Shown here in pieces: positions 1 to 9,228 of a DNA stretch of 28,584 bases; within the stretch, counting starts at the first letter, position 1; each line of letters begins with the position of its first letter. The notes under the pieces were generated by a model that was not told the origin of the DNA, searched no databases, and saw only the letters and a program-made list of their open reading frames with translations. Where the stretch lies: assembly GCA_037189665.1 (NCBI GenBank), contig JBBCIV010000296.1, positions 1 to 28,584 of the forward strand, read 5' to 3'. A program made the position numbers and the translations under genes. This stretch comes from BPJO01 sp037189665 (GTDB taxonomy: Bacteria > Planctomycetota > Phycisphaerae > Tepidisphaerales > Tepidisphaeraceae).

Positions 1-71
1 AAGAGACGGTTTAGAAACCCGTGCCACACTAAACTGATCCAATGAGAGGCCGCGCGCGTTTTTTGTTTCAT
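1..71 (-). CDS. Possible start of a gene leaving the left edge
   Basis: On the minus strand an ATG at 71-69 opens a frame of 23 complete codons that is still open at the window edge. It begins MKQKTRAASHW. A purine-rich AAGGAG lies upstream, but the 12-nt gap is longer than ideal. The frame overlaps the palindromic repeat-like sequence at the edge, so it could equally be non-coding. No function can be assigned. The call rests only on the start signal and the absence of a stop. Confidence 0.2.
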   Translation of the reverse strand, partial: MKQKTRAASHWISLVWHGFLNRL

Positions 72-365
72 ACGGCTTGGTAGCTCCTTAATATTTTTTC
101 GCGCACTTCCGGCCGACATCCTCGGGCGGCGGCCATACAAATTGGGGTGTGACGCGCGTGATATCGACCGAAGGGAACGGCATTGCGCAATCGGCCATAA
201 CAGGACCCGATGACGTCCGGCAAGCTGGGCAATTTGTGGCAGCATCTGGCGCGCATTCGCGGCGATGGCAAGCCATCGAGTTGCGAGGCGCGTCGTGTCG
301 AAAGAGAGCTTTTTTTCTTTTCGTCGTTGTGCGAATGCGCAACGCATGTAAACGCGGGGTGAGCC
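1..365. other. Intergenic region without a supported gene
   Basis: I see no convincing complete gene here. Open frames in this stretch run through the dehydrogenase in the wrong frame and look like GC-driven shadows. The left edge (about 1-45) carries an imperfect palindrome, roughly ACGGTTT / AAACCCGT, followed by CCCGTGCCACACT; it looks like a remnant of a dispersed intergenic repeat. On the minus strand an AAGGAG (84-89) lies 12 nt before an ATG at 69-71 that stays open to the window edge, so a gene may begin there. A T-rich run lies near 310-322. The dehydrogenase ribosome site GGGGTGA lies just before 366. Confidence 0.5.
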
Positions 366-1373
366 ATGCGAGCGGTGGTCTTTCCGGAAGCGGGAAAAAT
401 CGACGTGCAGAACGTTCCCGACCCGCAATGTGGGTCAACGGAGGTGGTGGTGCGCGTCGCGCGGGCGGGGTTGTGCGGGACGGACGTGCACATTTATCGC
501 AACGAGTATTTGTCGAAATTCCCGCTCATCCCCGGCCACGAGTTTTGCGGCGAGGTGGCCGAGGTCGGCCGCGAGGTCGAGCATCTGAAGGTGGGCCAGC
601 GCGTGGCGGTCGATCCGAACGTCGATTGCGGCCGCTGTGCGTTCTGCAGAAGACGCCAGAACAACCAGTGCAAAAACTGGCAAGGCGTCGGCATCACCCG
701 GCCGGGCGGGTTCGCGGAGTACGTGACGGCACCGGCGCGGCTGGCATACGCGGTGCCCGATTCGATCGACGACGCGCAGGCGGCGTTCATCGAGCCGTTA
801 TCCTGCGCCGTCCACGCCATGAACCGCCTGCCCCTCGACGCGGGAGACGACGTGTTGATCTTCGGGGCGGGACCGATCGGCCTCGTGCTCATGCAACTGC
901 TGCGGCACCGCGGGGCGTCGCGCGTGGTCGTCGTCGAAAAACAACCGCGCCGGATCGAACTGGCCAAGCTGCTCGGCGCGACGCACGCCGTGCTGGCAGG
1001 CGAATCCCAGGCGGAGGAATTGAGGTCGCTCGCGCCCGACGGCTTCGCGATCGTCGCCGACGCGACCGGCGTGCCGGCGGTGATCGGAAAGGCGTTCGAT
1101 CACCTGCGCCCCTACGGCAGATATCTGCAGTTCGGCGTCGCGCCGAAGGACACGGCGATCCCCATCGAACCGTTCAAGCTCTTCAAAAACGACTGGACGC
1201 TCCTCGGCAGCTTCGCGCTTTGCTACACCTTCGAGCCGGCCATCGCGCTGCTCGAGAGCGGCGCGATCGACGTGTCGCAACTCGTCAGCCACTCGCTGCC
1301 GCTGGATCGATTTCAGGAAGGGTTTGATGCGTTCGTGCGCGGAGAGAGTTTGAAAGTGCAGTTCGTTTTGTGA
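366..1373 (+). CDS. Zinc-dependent medium-chain alcohol/polyol dehydrogenase
   Basis: A 335-residue medium-chain dehydrogenase/reductase that should oxidise an alcohol or polyol with a nicotinamide cofactor in the cytoplasm. Visible catalytic zinc ligands are Cys37 (GLCGTD), His58 and Glu59 (GHEF), with Glu143 in EPLSCAVH. A structural zinc lobe has Cys88, Cys91, Cys94 and Cys102. The Rossmann fold carries GAGPIG at 167-172 and ends its second strand in an acidic residue (Glu191), which favours NAD over NADP. The length is normal for sorbitol or threonine dehydrogenase-like members. The start is supported by GGGGTGA a few bases upstream. The substrate cannot be read from the sequence. It converges on the transporter that follows. 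Confidence 0.9.
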   Translation: MRAVVFPEAGKIDVQNVPDPQCGSTEVVVRVARAGLCGTDVHIYRNEYLSKFPLIPGHEFCGEVAEVGREVEHLKVGQRVAVDPNVDCGRCAFCRRRQNNQCKNWQGVGITRPGGFAEYVTAPARLAYAVPDSIDDAQAAFIEPLSCAVHAMNRLPLDAGDDVLIFGAGPIGLVLMQLLRHRGASRVVVVEKQPRRIELAKLLGATHAVLAGESQAEELRSLAPDGFAIVADATGVPAVIGKAFDHLRPYGRYLQFGVAPKDTAIPIEPFKLFKNDWTLLGSFALCYTFEPAIALLESGAIDVSQLVSHSLPLDRFQEGFDAFVRGESLKVQFVL

Positions 1374-1426
1374 GAAGCGTGTGGCGTGAAAGACAAGCGA
1401 GTTTCTCTCATCACGCCACACGCTTC
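1374..1426. terminator. Bidirectional terminator, perfect 16-bp stem
   Basis: Arms 1374-1389 (GAAGCGTGTGGCGTGA) and 1411-1426 are perfect reverse complements around a 21-nt loop. The first arm begins directly after the dehydrogenase stop codon, and the second overlaps two bases of the stop codon of the convergent transporter gene. There is no long T-run, so the strength as an intrinsic terminator is uncertain, but the position fits a shared terminator for both genes. Confidence 0.7.
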
Positions 1427-2546
1427 AGAGTTCGCGCAAGTGGTAACTCTTGATCATCGTCTGCTGAAAATCAGGATAGGCATTGAGGTCAAGCTCAGCG
1501 AGGTCGGTGCCGTCGAACTCAGCGCCTTCAGCCACGCGAACGCGGTTCATGTTCTTGAGCACGAAGAACACGCCGAACGCGATGGCGGCGCCGAGGGCGA
1601 GCGAGGCGATCGTTAGGCCGAGCCAGCCGAAGATCCACCAGGTGGGGGTTCGAATGAAAGCGACGACCAAGGCAGCCAGCAGGCCCAGCAGCCCGCCGAT
1701 GAGGTGGGTGGAGACGGCGGCGGTGACGTCGTCGAGGCGCAATCGCACTTCGACCACCATCACCGCGAACGGCACGACGCCGCCGACGACCGTGCCCAGC
1801 AGCACCGCCAGCCACAGCGGCATGACGCCGACCGCGCCCGCGCAGAGTCCGCCGAACGTCGCGGCGATCGTAAGGCCGGTGTCGATCTTGCCGAACTTGA
1901 TCGACCCGAACGCCGCCCCCGCCAGCGACGCGGCCGAGGCGCAAAGCAACGTGCCGACCGACGATCCACTGATTGCCGCAAACGCCACGATCAACACCAG
2001 CAGCCCGATCAACTGGGCCACCATGTTATGTCCCGGCACGAAATTGACCGACTGATCCCGATTGAATTTGCCCTTCCGCGGCCCGGCGAGGATCGCGCCC
2101 GCGCATGCCGCTGACCCGCCGAGCAGACAAGCAAGGCCGACGCCGGAATCAGGCAACCCGATCCGCGAGCCGATTTGCAGCAGGATCGGCAGCAAAATCG
2201 CGATGAGCCCCGTGACGATCAAAACCGGCAGCGCGCGAGTGCGTTCCGCCGTCGCCCCGTGAACGGCGGCGGCGGCGATGAGGATGAACGGCAGCACGAG
2301 GAACGCGCGCCAGCTCGTCGATCCGATTCCCAGCAGATGCGACCACGTGATGTACCGATCCCCGGCCGGCACGAACGCCCCGCCGATCGCCCAGAGCGCA
2401 AGGCTGGCGACCGACAGGTCCAACAGCAACCGCACGATCGCGCCGGCGGCGTTTTTGCTTCGGACCGATCCGCTGACGAGCAACGCCTGTCCGACGCGAA
2501 CGAGCAGCAGGATCGACAGCAGCGGGAACATTTCCGGGAGAGGCAT
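1425..2546 (-). CDS. Divergent ammonium transporter (Amt) family membrane protein
   Basis: A 373-residue polytopic membrane protein with about ten or eleven hydrophobic helices. Several stretches follow the Amt pattern: GSVRSKNAA near residues 26-34 matches the 'GGLVRRKN' segment, GPRKGK follows the fifth-helix region, PGHN carries the first pore histidine, and DDVTAAVSTHLIGG carries the second. The tail ending in FDGTDLAELDLNAYP resembles the cytosolic Amt C-terminus, which contacts GlnK-type regulators in known members. Unlike typical Amt proteins, the usual VVH before helix 5 reads LAC, the WFGFN block reads FAAIS, and the acidic residue before the second histidine is lost. It probably moves ammonium or a related small molecule, but transport function is not assured. 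No GlnK gene is adjacent. Confidence 0.75.
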   Translation of the reverse strand: MPLPEMFPLLSILLLVRVGQALLVSGSVRSKNAAGAIVRLLLDLSVASLALWAIGGAFVPAGDRYITWSHLLGIGSTSWRAFLVLPFILIAAAAVHGATAERTRALPVLIVTGLIAILLPILLQIGSRIGLPDSGVGLACLLGGSAACAGAILAGPRKGKFNRDQSVNFVPGHNMVAQLIGLLVLIVAFAAISGSSVGTLLCASAASLAGAAFGSIKFGKIDTGLTIAATFGGLCAGAVGVMPLWLAVLLGTVVGGVVPFAVMVVEVRLRLDDVTAAVSTHLIGGLLGLLAALVVAFIRTPTWWIFGWLGLTIASLALGAAIAFGVFFVLKNMNRVRVAEGAEFDGTDLAELDLNAYPDFQQTMIKSYHLREL

Positions 2547-2613
2547 GGCGACTGTTGTAACGACAGAACTGATCGGTTGCCAGAAACGCGCGATGCGACA
2601 ACCGTTCCGCCTT

Positions 2614-2622
2614 TGCTATACT
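2614..2622 (+). promoter_or_regulatory. Extended -10 promoter, near-leaderless
   Basis: TG at 2614-2615 followed by TATACT at 2617-2622 forms an extended -10 element ending eight bases before the ATG of the DUF3891 gene. GCGACA at 2595-2600 is a weak -35 candidate at 16-nt spacing. No Shine-Dalgarno sequence lies between, so transcription would begin almost at the start codon. Confidence 0.5.
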
Positions 2623-2630
2623 CCGGCCAC

Positions 2631-3464
2631 ATGATTCGTCGCCGTGAAAGTGAGGGGTTCTGGCTGATCACGCAGCACGACCACGCGCAGATCGCCGGGG
2701 CGCTCGCCCGGCACGTGGGTAACCCGCAATTTGTTCGCCCCGACCCGCAGGAACCGACGCTGATCGGCATCGCCAGCCACGATTGCGGCTGGCCGACGCA
2801 CGACGATCGGCCAACGCTGTCACCCGCAAAATTGCCCCTGGACGTGTTTGAATCGCCCCGGTCGATCTCACATAAGGCGTGGATGGAAAGCGCCCGCCGC
2901 GCCACGGCGATGCATCCATATGCCGGCCTGCTGGTGGCGATCCACGCCCTCACGCTGTCGGCGGCCAGCATCTCGACCAATCAGCCGTCGCGGTTTGACG
3001 TGCAGCAGATGCGCCAGCAATTCGACATCAACAAGCTTCAGCATCAGGCGATCGAACTGCTCGAAAAGCTCCGCGGCGAACTCGGCCTGCACGTCGATCG
3101 GCCGTTGCGGCTCGGCATCGGCGAAGGGTGGACCGACGCGGAAGAAGACAAGCTGAAGTTCAACTATCGGCTGCTCCAGGCGATGGACATCGTCAGCCTG
3201 GCGATCTGCTGCACCACCCCGCCGGAATCGATGACCAACCCGCTGCACACTCGGCCGGGCAGCCCGACCGTCAAGCTGCAACTGCACCGCCCGACGCGCG
3301 ACCTCCTGCTCGTCAAGCCATGGCCGTTCGATCAGAGCGAGATCCGCGTCGACGTGCCGTACAAGCTCGTGCCCGACCGCGCTTACCTCAGCGACGACGA
3401 GTTCCGCGTCGTCTACGCCTCGGCGCCCTCCTTGAAGCACACGATCGCGATTCGCGCTGAGTAG
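2631..3464 (+). CDS. DUF3891 family protein
   Basis: A 277-residue soluble protein that matches the DUF3891 family pattern: an N-terminal 'LITQHDHAQIAGALA' segment with QHDH at 15-18, then SHDCGW at 49-54, and a later HPYAGLLVAIHALTL block. The conserved histidines and aspartates suggest a metal-binding helical fold, but the function of the family is unknown. An upstream in-frame extension exists. I chose the ATG at 2631 because homologues start at this point and because a TATACT box lies eight bases before it. It is divergent from the Amt-like gene and followed by a 158-nt gap before the pyrophosphatase. No membrane segments or signal peptide are visible. Confidence 0.8.
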   Translation: MIRRRESEGFWLITQHDHAQIAGALARHVGNPQFVRPDPQEPTLIGIASHDCGWPTHDDRPTLSPAKLPLDVFESPRSISHKAWMESARRATAMHPYAGLLVAIHALTLSAASISTNQPSRFDVQQMRQQFDINKLQHQAIELLEKLRGELGLHVDRPLRLGIGEGWTDAEEDKLKFNYRLLQAMDIVSLAICCTTPPESMTNPLHTRPGSPTVKLQLHRPTRDLLLVKPWPFDQSEIRVDVPYKLVPDRAYLSDDEFRVVYASAPSLKHTIAIRAE

Positions 3465-3525
3465 AGGGGTGCGTCAATCCTACTAAGAAATAGCCCCCGC
3501 GACGCTTTGCCATCGTGTCGCACCG

Positions 3526-3553
3526 TTGAACGCGCGATACCATCTCGCATAAT
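3526..3553 (+). promoter_or_regulatory. Candidate promoter for the pyrophosphatase gene
   Basis: TTGAAC (3526-3531) and CATAAT (3548-3553) are separated by 16 nt, matching the housekeeping sigma consensus at four and five of six positions. A second -10-like TATTAT is at 3571-3576. Transcription would give a leader of about 60 nt. Confidence 0.5.
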
Positions 3554-3579
3554 CAAGGACTGATTTGTCCTATTATCGT

Positions 3580-3598
3580 CATCCAGCATCGCTGGATG
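3580..3598 (+). promoter_or_regulatory. Leader hairpin ahead of the pyrophosphatase ribosome site
   Basis: CATCCAGC (3580-3587) and GCTGGATG (3591-3598) form a perfect 8-bp stem with a 3-nt loop, ending about ten bases before the AAGGAG at 3609-3614. It may stabilise the mRNA 5' end or affect translation. No known riboswitch shape is evident. Confidence 0.4.
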
Positions 3599-3622
3599 GC
3601 GGCGTTCGAAGGAGTTTGCACC

Positions 3623-6211
<2,589 letters not shown>

Positions 6212-6245
6212 CCACGAACGCGACCTGCCGCGGAGCAACACAAAA

Positions 6246-6284
6246 CAGTGAAGGCACAAGCGATCGCCGCTTGTGCCTTCACTG
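6246..6284. terminator. Bidirectional rho-independent terminator, 17-bp stem
   Basis: Arms 6246-6262 and 6268-6284 (CGCTTGTGCCTTCACTG) are perfect reverse complements with a 5-nt loop. The plus side is followed by CATTTT, and the minus side by TTTTG, so it can serve the pyrophosphatase gene and the convergent VOC gene. Confidence 0.85.
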
Positions 6285-6391
6285 CATTTTCTGATTGCCG
6301 GTCGAACCTACGTCTCCCGTCGCCTGTTCGCCCACGTCGAATGCGGCAATCTGATTTTGCCGCAGGACGGCTGGAAATAAGGGCCGGGAAC

Positions 6392-6793
6392 TCATGTCGT
6401 CTGGTTCGGATACCGCGTCTTCAGCGGCTGCACCAGTTCCAGTTCGTTGCCATCCGGGTCCTTGAAGAACGCCAGCTTCACGGCCGGGTTGGTTTCAGGG
6501 AAGAGCTTGGGCTCGATGTGGAACGCGATGCCCTTGCCGGTCAGCTCCTTGTACACCGCGTCGATGTCGGCCACCTCGAACGCGAAGTGCACCCAGCCGA
6601 TCCGCTGCTTCTCGGCGACCGGCTCCTCACGTTCGATGATCTCGATCGTCGTGCTGCCGGCATCGACGAAGACGATGTTCTTGCCGTCAAACTTGCCCAA
6701 CTGCCTGAGGCCGAGCGTGTTGATGTAGAAATCGCAAAGCCTGGCGAAGTTGGGCGTCGTAAAGGCCACGTGATGAGTACCGGTGATTTGCAT
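6392..6793 (-). CDS. VOC (glyoxalase/dioxygenase) superfamily protein
   Basis: A 133-residue protein with the two beta-alpha-beta-beta-beta modules of the vicinal oxygen chelate fold. It shows 'HHVAFTTPNFARLCDFYINTLGL' near the N-terminus in pieces typical of glyoxalase-like domains, a central WVHFAFEV strand, and 'FFKDPDGNELELVQ' at the end. Likely metal ligands are the early His, the His in WVHFAF and the Glu in NELELVQ. It may act as a lactoylglutathione lyase-like or related lyase; the substrate is unknown. The frame can be extended to a TTG or ATG up to 27 nt upstream, but a TATGAT box lies seven bases before the chosen ATG, favouring this start with a leaderless mRNA. It shares the upstream terminator with the pyrophosphatase. 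Confidence 0.85.
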   Translation of the reverse strand: MQITGTHHVAFTTPNFARLCDFYINTLGLRQLGKFDGKNIVFVDAGSTTIEIIEREEPVAEKQRIGWVHFAFEVADIDAVYKELTGKGIAFHIEPKLFPETNPAVKLAFFKDPDGNELELVQPLKTRYPNQTT

Positions 6794-6800
6794 GGCCGGC

Positions 6801-6806
6801 ATCATA
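6801..6806 (-). promoter_or_regulatory. -10 box of a leaderless VOC gene
   Basis: On the minus strand TATGAT is separated from the ATG at 6793 by only seven bases, with no Shine-Dalgarno site between. The -35 region is weak. It decides between the alternative starts of the VOC gene. Confidence 0.45.
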
Positions 6807-6851
6807 TCCATCCGCGGCAACGACGCACGCCGGACGCGTGCCCTGGCGGAA

Positions 6852-7736
6852 TCAACTGTTCACGATTTCACCCCCGTTGGGGTGCAGTACCTGACCGGTG
6901 ATGTAGTTGGCATCCTCGCTGGCGAGGAAGACAAAGCACGTCGCCACCTCCCACGGCTGTCCCGCCCTGCCAAGCGGGACATCGCTGCCGAACCCGGCCA
7001 CCTTGTCCGGCGGAAACGTCGCGGGAATCAACGGCGTCCAGATCGGTCCCGGCGCGACCGCGTTCACTCGGATTCCATCTTTCGCCAGCATGCCCGAAAG
7101 GGAGCGCGTGAAGGCAACGATCGCGCCTTTCGTGGATGAATAATCAACCAGATCCGGACTGCCGCGATACGCCGTCACGCTTGCCGTGTTGATAATGGTG
7201 GCGTGCCTGCGTTTCTTCAGGTGTGGCAACGCCTCCTGCGTAAGGTGGAACATCGAGAGAATGTTCGTCCGGTAGGTCGAGAGCAGATCATCGGTTTCGA
7301 TTTCAGTGAAATCCTTCTTTGGATGCTGCTCAGCGGCGTTGTTGATAAGGATATGCACACCGTCGAACCGCCGGATAGTCTCGGCCACCACCTTTTTGCA
7401 GAACGCCTGCCGGCCGATGTCGCCGGCGAGGGCGATGCAGCGTCGGCCGGCTTGTTCGACGAGTTTTAATGTCTCCTCGGCGTCGGCGTGCTCGTCCTTG
7501 TAGACGATGACGACGTCGGCCCCCTCTTGCGCGAACGCCACCGACACTGCCCGGCCGATGCCGCTGTCGCCGCCGGTGATGATCGCCACCCTGCCGCGCA
7601 GCTTGCCCGACCCGTGATCGTGCGGCCGCTGGTACTCCGGTTGCGGAACCATCTTCGATTCCACCCCCGGCTGCCGACGCTGGCGCTGCGGCGGCCGAAG
7701 TTGCTTCGTTGACCTCTTCTTCGATGCGTTCGGCAT
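6852..7736 (-). CDS. SDR family oxidoreductase, YghA/stress-type
   Basis: A 294-residue short-chain dehydrogenase/reductase. After an Arg/Gln-rich tail of about 45 residues come the cofactor motif TGGDSGIGRAV, the NNAAEQ strand, the catalytic Ser in NTASVTAY and the YxxxK pair in YSSTKGA, then APGPIWTPL and a terminal PNGGEIV. The long basic N-terminus with a 'PQPEYQRPHDHGSGKL' type segment is typical of the bacterial subgroup that includes E. coli YghA and Bacillus general stress protein 39, which reduce small carbonyls with NAD(P)H. Its substrate here is unknown. The start at 7736 is chosen because AATAAT lies six bases upstream; an ATG 27 nt earlier is possible. Confidence 0.9.
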   Translation of the reverse strand: MPNASKKRSTKQLRPPQRQRRQPGVESKMVPQPEYQRPHDHGSGKLRGRVAIITGGDSGIGRAVSVAFAQEGADVVIVYKDEHADAEETLKLVEQAGRRCIALAGDIGRQAFCKKVVAETIRRFDGVHILINNAAEQHPKKDFTEIETDDLLSTYRTNILSMFHLTQEALPHLKKRRHATIINTASVTAYRGSPDLVDYSSTKGAIVAFTRSLSGMLAKDGIRVNAVAPGPIWTPLIPATFPPDKVAGFGSDVPLGRAGQPWEVATCFVFLASEDANYITGQVLHPNGGEIVNS

Positions 7737-7742
7737 GCCACG

Positions 7743-7748
7743 ATTATT
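7743..7748 (-). promoter_or_regulatory. -10 box of a leaderless SDR gene
   Basis: On the minus strand AATAAT (five of six consensus bases) is followed by six bases and then the ATG at 7736. No ribosome-binding sequence lies between, so the transcript would start at or next to the start codon. Confidence 0.45.
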
Positions 7749-7818
7749 CGCCGCATGCGGCACGACGGGACGTCAGGGATTTGGCGGGTTTATCGGTGAG
7801 GGAAACGGGCGTTCGCAG

Positions 7819-8160
7819 CTACGCGTTTGCCTGTTCGCCACGTCGAGGCTGAACCGCGGTATCGCTCGCGAACGGCACGATGAACTGCTGCGGCATTACT
7901 TCCACCCGCGGCGGGCGAGGCGGGCCGCCGCGCTGGCGACGTTCGGGGCGGCGAGGGCCTTCCTGCGGAGCGCCGAGATAGCCCGGAGCCCACATCAACA
8001 GCAGCATTAGGCCGATCAGCGCGATCAGCAGCAGGTTGAGGATCAGTCGCGGCAGGCGGGTGATGATCGCCACGAACGCGCCCACGCCGCGCCGCCCGCG
8101 GACTTGCGGCGGCGCGGCGGCCTGAACTGGCCGGGAAAGATCATTCAAGGCAAGGCTCAT
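7819..8160 (-). CDS. Small single-pass membrane protein, unknown function
   Basis: A 113-residue frame with one strongly hydrophobic segment at about residues 36-58 (Leu/Ile-rich, ending MLLLMWAPGY). It is flanked by a basic N-terminal part (VRGRRG) and a Pro/Arg/Gly-rich tail with PRRPERRQRGG. The positive charges on both sides leave the topology unclear. I do not recognise a family. It is on the same strand as the peroxiredoxin and SDR genes and is 67 nt from the former. The hydrophobic helix and the lack of a competing gene make it plausible, but it could be mispredicted. Confidence 0.5.
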   Translation of the reverse strand: MSLALNDLSRPVQAAAPPQVRGRRGVGAFVAIITRLPRLILNLLLIALIGLMLLLMWAPGYLGAPQEGPRRPERRQRGGPPRPPRVEVMPQQFIVPFASDTAVQPRRGEQANA

Positions 8161-8227
8161 CGCTTAATACAACATACACCCAACCCGCAGAGATGTTGTT
8201 CGACCGTCAACTGTCGCCGGACACGCC

Positions 8228-8683
8228 CTATTTGGCGGCGGCGCTGGCGATCGCCTCAACGCTGCGGGGCTCGCGCATCGCCACTTCTTCGTAGTGGGCA
8301 ACCTTGCCGTTGGCATCGATCACCACCGTGCCACGTTTTGAGCAGTTGTACGGCTCCAGGCCGGCGAACATGTCGTACGCCTGCACCATCTTCCGCGTCG
8401 GGTCGGCCAGCAGATCGTAGGGAATGTTGTACTGCTTCTTGTAGGCCGCATGGCTGAACGGCGAATCGCAGCTCACGCCGAACACCACGGTGTTATCGTC
8501 CGATTTGATCTTTCCCAGTTCCGGTCCGAACGAGCAATGCTCAGTCGTACACACCGGCGAGAAATCCATCGGATAGAACAGCAGCACCACTTTCTTGCCA
8601 CGAAGGGCCGACAGCCTGACTACGTTCTTGTCCTGGTCCATCAGTTCGAAATCCGGGGCCGCATCGCCGACGTTCAATGCCAT
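8228..8683 (-). CDS. Peroxiredoxin, BCP type
   Basis: A 151-residue thioredoxin-fold peroxidase that reduces peroxides in the cytoplasm. The active-site loop YPMDFSPVCTTEHC places the peroxidatic Cys at 45 and a second Cys at 50, the same numbering as the catalytic and resolving cysteines of E. coli bacterioferritin comigratory protein. Pro38 and Ser42 complete the pocket, with Ser in place of the usual Thr. Other cysteines occur in GVSCDS and YNCSKRG, so the resolving partner is inferred. The ATG at 8683 is preceded by AAGGAG seven bases upstream, so the 24-nt longer frame is rejected. It is divergent from the small operon at 8789. Confidence 0.9.
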   Translation of the reverse strand: MALNVGDAAPDFELMDQDKNVVRLSALRGKKVVLLFYPMDFSPVCTTEHCSFGPELGKIKSDDNTVVFGVSCDSPFSHAAYKKQYNIPYDLLADPTRKMVQAYDMFAGLEPYNCSKRGTVVIDANGKVAHYEEVAMREPRSVEAIASAAAK

Positions 8684-8763
8684 GTATTCTCCTTTTACGG
8701 GACGCACTTTAGGCCCAAACCTCGATCACGACAATCCCGCTTCGTCGAGCGTACATGTTCCGG

Positions 8764-8769
8764 TACGAT
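8764..8769 (+). promoter_or_regulatory. Candidate -10 box of the glycine-zipper operon
   Basis: TACGAT matches four of six -10 bases and lies about 20 nt before the ATG at 8789. A Shine-Dalgarno AAGGAG (8778-8783) follows it. TTCGTC at 8741-8746 is a weak -35 candidate at 17-nt spacing. Confidence 0.3.
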
Positions 8770-8788
8770 GCCATGCAAAGGAGCATAA

Positions 8789-8938
8789 ATGCAGGGCTTA
8801 CTGATGACGATTCTCGCGGATTCGGTGGTGGGCGGCGCGCTGCGAGGCGCGGTGATCGGGGCCGTGGTCGGCGGTGTCGCCGGCGCGGTTATTTATGCGG
8901 TAAAAAAGATGGGGAACAAGGACAAGACCGGCGAATGA
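8789..8938 (+). CDS. 49-residue glycine-zipper membrane peptide
   Basis: A short frame, MQGLLMTILADSVVGGALRG and onward, with a strong AAGGAG five bases before its ATG. The middle is a small-residue-rich hydrophobic helix with repeated Gly-xxx-Gly spacing (VVGGALRGAVIGAVVGGVAG) that continues into AVIYAVKK, then a charged tail KMGNKDKTGE. Such glycine zippers occur in membrane-inserted or self-associating peptides. The stop codon overlaps the next start as ATGA, so the two are likely translationally coupled. No family name can be assigned. The start signal, the coupling and the clean helix argue that it is a real gene. Confidence 0.65.
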   Translation: MQGLLMTILADSVVGGALRGAVIGAVVGGVAGAVIYAVKKMGNKDKTGE

Positions 8939-9228
8939 AGTTCGGCAAGATCAAGCGTCAGCACGGCCGCGTGGGCGGGCTGGATGCGATCCTCAATCGC
9001 ATCATCGGCCGGTGTCCGCACGTGACGCGCATCGTGCCGGGACGAATCAAGGTGCGGCGGGGAAAGACGCCGCCCAGCTTCAAGGTGCAGTATCCGACCG
9101 AAGCGGGCATCAAATGCCAGTACAACGGGACGGGCACGGTGCAGGAAGTGTTCCTGATCTGCAACGACCAGGCAAAGGCGATGGAATGGCTGGCGGCGGA
9201 GTTTCCGGTGGAGCGGACGGATGATTGA
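8935..9228 (+). CDS. 97-residue small basic protein, possibly DUF2103-like
   Basis: A small basic protein starting MKFGKIKRQHGRVGGLDAIL, then VTRIVPGRIKVRRGKTPPSF, a beta-rich 'FKVQYPTEAGIKCQYNG' segment and GTVQEVFLIC, and an acidic end. The order of a helix, an IVPG turn and a strand-rich core resembles, from memory, the small DUF2103 proteins described as possible metal binders; that match is tentative. Two cysteines (in GRCPHV and IKCQYN) and one in LICND could bind a metal. It overlaps the upstream peptide gene by 4 nt and the tRNA-modification gene by 8 nt, so all three should be made together. Confidence 0.7.
   Translation: MKFGKIKRQHGRVGGLDAILNRIIGRCPHVTRIVPGRIKVRRGKTPPSFKVQYPTEAGIKCQYNGTGTVQEVFLICNDQAKAMEWLAAEFPVERTDD

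Noticed and set aside
149..1327. 392-codon frame overlapping the dehydrogenase in another frame
   Set aside because: The product is Arg-rich low complexity; the overlapping frame has all zinc ligands of the dehydrogenase.
2175..2630. Extended N-terminus for the DUF3891 protein
   Set aside because: The extra 152 residues are Arg/Asp/Gln-rich shadow of the Amt-like gene; the conserved part begins at the ATG at 2631 with its own -10 box.
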